Of a DNA stretch of 64,000 nt, positions 61,900 to 64,000 are shown piece after piece. Position 1 is the first letter of the stretch, and every line of letters begins with the position of its first letter. Where the stretch lies: positions 1 to 64,000 of the forward strand of contig JAQUPZ010000007.1 of assembly GCA_028716365.1 (NCBI GenBank), read 5' to 3'. The DNA comes from Kiritimatiellia bacterium (lineage in GTDB: Bacteria; Verrucomicrobiota; Kiritimatiellia; UBA8416; YA12-FULL-48-11). The notes beneath the pieces are model-generated. The model ran no database searches, was not told the DNA's origin, and was given only the letters and a program-made list of their open reading frames with translations. The position numbers and the translations under genes are program-made.

Positions 61900-62739
61900 A
61901 TGGCTAAGGAAATGAAAATAAAGGCGCAGAAACGCGAAGTATCGGGAAGCGGTTCGGTTCAGCGCCTTAGAAAACAGGGATTGCTTCCCGGTGTGATTAA
62001 TAATGACAAGGGCGAGTCGCGCCTGATTCAGATGAATCGTCATGAATTCGATATGTTTATTCGGCATCACACGAGTGAAAGCTTGATTCTTGATGTGGAG
62101 CTTGAGGGCGATAAGACCAGGAAGCTTCTTTTGAAGGAAGTTCAACATCATCCTGTTTCGGATGAGGTCCTTCACGTGGATTTCCTCGAGATCTCGATGA
62201 CGAAGAAAATGCGCGTCAATATTCCGATACGGCTTGTTGGCGATCCAGTCGGTGTTATATCGGAGGGAGGAGTGCTTGATCAACTTATCAGGGCAGTTGA
62301 AGTGGAATGCCTGCCTACCGATCTGGTAGAAGGAATTGAAGTGGACGTTTCAGGCTTAAAGGTCGGAGACGCGATCCTGGTGAACCAGATAAAAGTTGAT
62401 CCTAAACTTGTGATTTTGACCAACGGTTCTGTGGCCGTGGCCCTGGTATCCATACCCAAGGTCATTGAAGAGACTCCTGCAGAAGCGGAGGCAACACCTA
62501 CCGAGCCTGAAGTTATCGGTGCCAAGAAGGAAGGTGAGGAAGGGGAAGGTGAGGAAGGCGCTGGCGAAGAGGGTGCAGAGAAAGGCGCAGAAAAGGGCAA
62601 GGAGAAGGGTGATAAGGCTGGAAAGGATGCTGGCAAGGAGAAGGCTCCGACGGCGGACAAGAAGACGCCTGCTACCGATAAGAAGGCTCCAGCAGCCGAC
62701 AAGAAAGCTCCGGCAAAGGAAAAGAAGGGCAAGGAATAA
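61900..62739 (+). CDS. rplY: 50S ribosomal protein L25/general stress protein Ctc
   Basis: A 279-residue member of the long (TL5/CTC) L25 family, which binds 5S rRNA. N-terminal L25 domain: KAQKREVSGSGSVQRLRKQG and VLHVDFLEISMTKK. C-terminal CTC beta-domain: VNIPIRLVGDPVGVISEGGV and VDVSGLKVGDAILVNQI. The last 85 or so residues are a low-complexity tail, first Glu/Gly-rich, then Lys/Ala/Pro repeats (DKKTPATDKKAPAADKKAPA), longer than in most relatives. The prs-rplY-pth order is common in bacteria. The start has a moderate GGGAG site. Confidence 0.93.
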   Translation: MAKEMKIKAQKREVSGSGSVQRLRKQGLLPGVINNDKGESRLIQMNRHEFDMFIRHHTSESLILDVELEGDKTRKLLLKEVQHHPVSDEVLHVDFLEISMTKKMRVNIPIRLVGDPVGVISEGGVLDQLIRAVEVECLPTDLVEGIEVDVSGLKVGDAILVNQIKVDPKLVILTNGSVAVALVSIPKVIEETPAEAEATPTEPEVIGAKKEGEEGEGEEGAGEEGAEKGAEKGKEKGDKAGKDAGKEKAPTADKKTPATDKKAPAADKKAPAKEKKGKE

Positions 62740-62755
62740 AATTACGGGAAAAGGT

Positions 62756-63343
62756 GTGAAAGTCATTGTTGGACTGGGTAATCCGGGAAAGCAATACGAG
62801 AACACGCCGCATAATGCGGGCTTTTCCGTTGTAGATGAGTTAGCTGTCAGGCTCGAATGCAGTTTCAGAAGAAGTTTCCGGTTTGACGCACGTATAGCAA
62901 AAACGCTGTACGAGGAAGAAGATGTATTGCTGGTCAAGCCAGAAACGTATATGAATAGGAGTGGATTAGCTGTAGCTTCTATCCTGAAATACAGAAGGGC
63001 TGAAATCGGGAACATGATAGTGGTTCTTGATGATGCTGACCTTGAGCAGGGACAACTGCGTATAAGGAGCAATGGCAGCAGTGGCGGACATAAAGGATTA
63101 GGGTCGATCATCGAGGCCGTTGGCGGTGAGGAGTTCACCAGGGTTCGGATCGGGATCGGCAGAGAGGCCGATAATGACCTTGTGGAACATGTGTTGAAGC
63201 CTTATTCGGGTATAGACCGGCGGAAGATGAAAGAAGTCTTCAGTCTGGCGGCAGATGCTGTGATGTGTATACTTGTGTCCGACGTGTCTGAGGCTATGAA
63301 TAAATTTAACGGAATAAAAATAAAGTTCGAAAACAGAGATTAA
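62756..63343 (+). CDS. pth: peptidyl-tRNA hydrolase
   Basis: A 195-residue Pth, GTG start at 62756. Signatures: IVGLGNPGKQYENTPHNAGF with the catalytic His in TPHNAGF, KPETYMNRSGLAVASIL, and VLDDADLEQGQLRIRSNGSS with SGGHKGLGSI. The upstream in-frame extension lies inside rplY in another frame and is not coding for Pth. The ribosome site GGGAAAAGG overlaps closely with the start. It hydrolyses peptidyl-tRNAs released by drop-off. It precedes rpsF by 17 bp. Confidence 0.93.
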   Translation: MKVIVGLGNPGKQYENTPHNAGFSVVDELAVRLECSFRRSFRFDARIAKTLYEEEDVLLVKPETYMNRSGLAVASILKYRRAEIGNMIVVLDDADLEQGQLRIRSNGSSGGHKGLGSIIEAVGGEEFTRVRIGIGREADNDLVEHVLKPYSGIDRRKMKEVFSLAADAVMCILVSDVSEAMNKFNGIKIKFENRD

Positions 63344-63360
63344 TGCGGGGGAGAGAGTAG

Positions 63361-63708
63361 TTGAAAACTTACGAAGTAATATTTATTTTTTCGAATTCAA
63401 TCAAGGAAGATGCCCTTCAAAAGGTTATCGAACAAATTCAGGGCGAGATAACAAAGCAGAAGGGAATTGTTAAAGAGTCACGGGTATTGGGCAGGAGGCA
63501 GTTTGCCAGACCGATGAAGAAAGAGGATTCCGGTCAATATGTAAGGATTGATTTCCAGATGGAACCAGGGAATGTTTCAGCGCTTCTTGCAAAATTGAAA
63601 CTGAATGAATCAATTTTTCGTCTGCAGATGGTTGCTGCAGACGAAGTGGAACGTAATTTCAGCAGGCGAGCTCCGCTACAGGAGGATGGAATAGATGGCA
63701 TCGCTTAA
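63361..63708 (+). CDS. rpsF: 30S ribosomal protein S6
   Basis: A 115-residue S6 with TTG start at 63361 preceded by GGGGGAG. It has the ferredoxin-like fold signatures TYEVIFIFSNSIKEDALQKV, ESRVLGRRQFARPMKKEDSG and VSALLAKLKLNESIFRLQMV. The C-terminus extends about 14 residues past the last strand. The last 14 bases overlap the start of ssb. The rpsF-ssb order (usually followed by rpsR and rplI) is the standard bacterial arrangement. Confidence 0.95.
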   Translation: MKTYEVIFIFSNSIKEDALQKVIEQIQGEITKQKGIVKESRVLGRRQFARPMKKEDSGQYVRIDFQMEPGNVSALLAKLKLNESIFRLQMVAADEVERNFSRRAPLQEDGIDGIA

Positions 63709-64000
63709 TAAAGTTTTTCTCATAGGAAATCTGACGAAAGATCCCGAAATCCGGTATACTCCTTCCGGAAAAGCGGTGGGAGACCTGCGAATGGCGATTA
63801 ACAGGAAGTTCAAAACTGCTGACGGTCAGGATCGTGATGAGACTTGTTTTGTTGCCGTTGTTGTATGGGGCAGGCAGGCTGAAACTTGCGGAGAATACCT
63901 GCACAAAGGTTCTCCTGTCATGGTTGAAGGACGTTTGCGGTATGAAGAATGGGAAAAGGATGGCAAGAAAAACAATCGTTTACGTGTTGTAGCCGAACGT
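63695..64000 (+). CDS. ssb: single-stranded DNA-binding protein, 3' truncated by the window
   Basis: The frame starts at ATG 63695, eight bases after GGAGGA, and stays open to the last base (102 codons). The protein begins MASLNKVFLIGNLTKDPEIR and continues with VVVWGRQAETCGEYLHKGSP and MVEGRLRYEEWEKDG, the OB-fold of bacterial SSB. The usual Tyr of the SSB opening (RYTPSGKAVGD) is present. The C-terminal acidic tail is beyond the window. The start overlaps the end of rpsF by 14 bases, so their translation is likely coupled. Confidence 0.95.
   Translation, partial: MASLNKVFLIGNLTKDPEIRYTPSGKAVGDLRMAINRKFKTADGQDRDETCFVAVVVWGRQAETCGEYLHKGSPVMVEGRLRYEEWEKDGKKNNRLRVVAER

Noticed and set aside
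62280..63138. Long Ala/Ser/Leu-rich minus-strand frames opposite rplY and pth
   Set aside because: They mirror the Lys/Glu/Ala-rich tail of L25, whose composition suppresses stop codons in other frames.

Overview
The window looks like a fragment of a heterotrophic, probably anaerobic, polysaccharide-degrading bacterium of the PVC type (Lentisphaerota, Kiritimatiellota or Planctomycetota) or a neighbouring candidate phylum. This is an inference from family content: Tat-exported Gfo/Idh/MocA oxidoreductases, ThuA and DUF6807 proteins, secreted HEAT-repeat protein, GH172 and GH116 glycosidases, heparinase II/III and DUF4838-type proteins, next to a glycyl radical enzyme. No rRNA or other taxonomic marker is decisive. 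Bases 1-14 match the 3' end of the Illumina adapter, so the left edge is an assembly end, not biology. No insertion sequence, prophage or CRISPR array is visible.

Layout. (1) 1-8.3 kb: the tail of a DUF4838-like protein, then a tightly packed catabolic operon (sodium:solute symporter, two-subunit transketolase, two SDR dehydrogenases, E1 alpha/beta of a 2-oxoacid or acetoin dehydrogenase). (2) 8.4-16.7 kb: secreted or Tat-exported proteins (unknown, DUF1284, a glycosidase-like protein, heparinase II/III) and a sugar isomerase-like TIM barrel, with a pair of palindromic repeats between them. (3) 16.9-20.2 kb: thrS-infC-rpmI-rplT, with a TTG-started ThrRS lacking the TGS domain and an AUU-started infC. 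(4) 20.1-22.2 kb, minus strand: lepB, a lipoprotein and a DedA protein. (5) 22.3-29.8 kb: hom-lysC-cimA-valS, that is Thr/Ile precursor synthesis plus ValRS; valS carries in-frame blocks of 8-bp and 7-bp degenerate tandem repeats. (6) 30.3-37.5 kb: Tat oxidoreductase, ThuA lipoprotein, DUF6807, HEAT protein, second Tat oxidoreductase. (7) 37.5-43.2 kb: a putative respiratory module of a seven-haem membrane-anchored cytochrome c, a small b-type membrane protein, ApbE, MenA/UbiA prenyltransferase and polyprenyl diphosphate synthase. (8) 43.3-47.6 kb: NCS1 permease with a long leader and a palindromic operator, a secreted discoidin-like protein and an Agl23-type membrane protein. (9) 47.8-59.8 kb: GH172, a GH116 enzyme with an inserted beta-sandwich-like module, then a glycyl-radical activase, a divergent glycyl radical enzyme, an L-fucose isomerase-like protein and an FGGY kinase. 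(10) 59.9-64 kb: ispE, whose 3' end runs into a tRNA-Gln(UUG) gene, then prs, rplY, pth, rpsF and the start of ssb.

How the parts may work together. Secreted or exported glycosidases and lyases release sugars, which the symporter and permease import. Cytoplasmic isomerases, kinase, transketolase, SDRs and glycyl radical enzyme feed them into central metabolism, and the menaquinone/cytochrome module offers an electron outlet. The strongest candidate for an undescribed system is the activase / divergent GRE / isomerase-like / FGGY kinase cluster at 53.6-59.8 kb.
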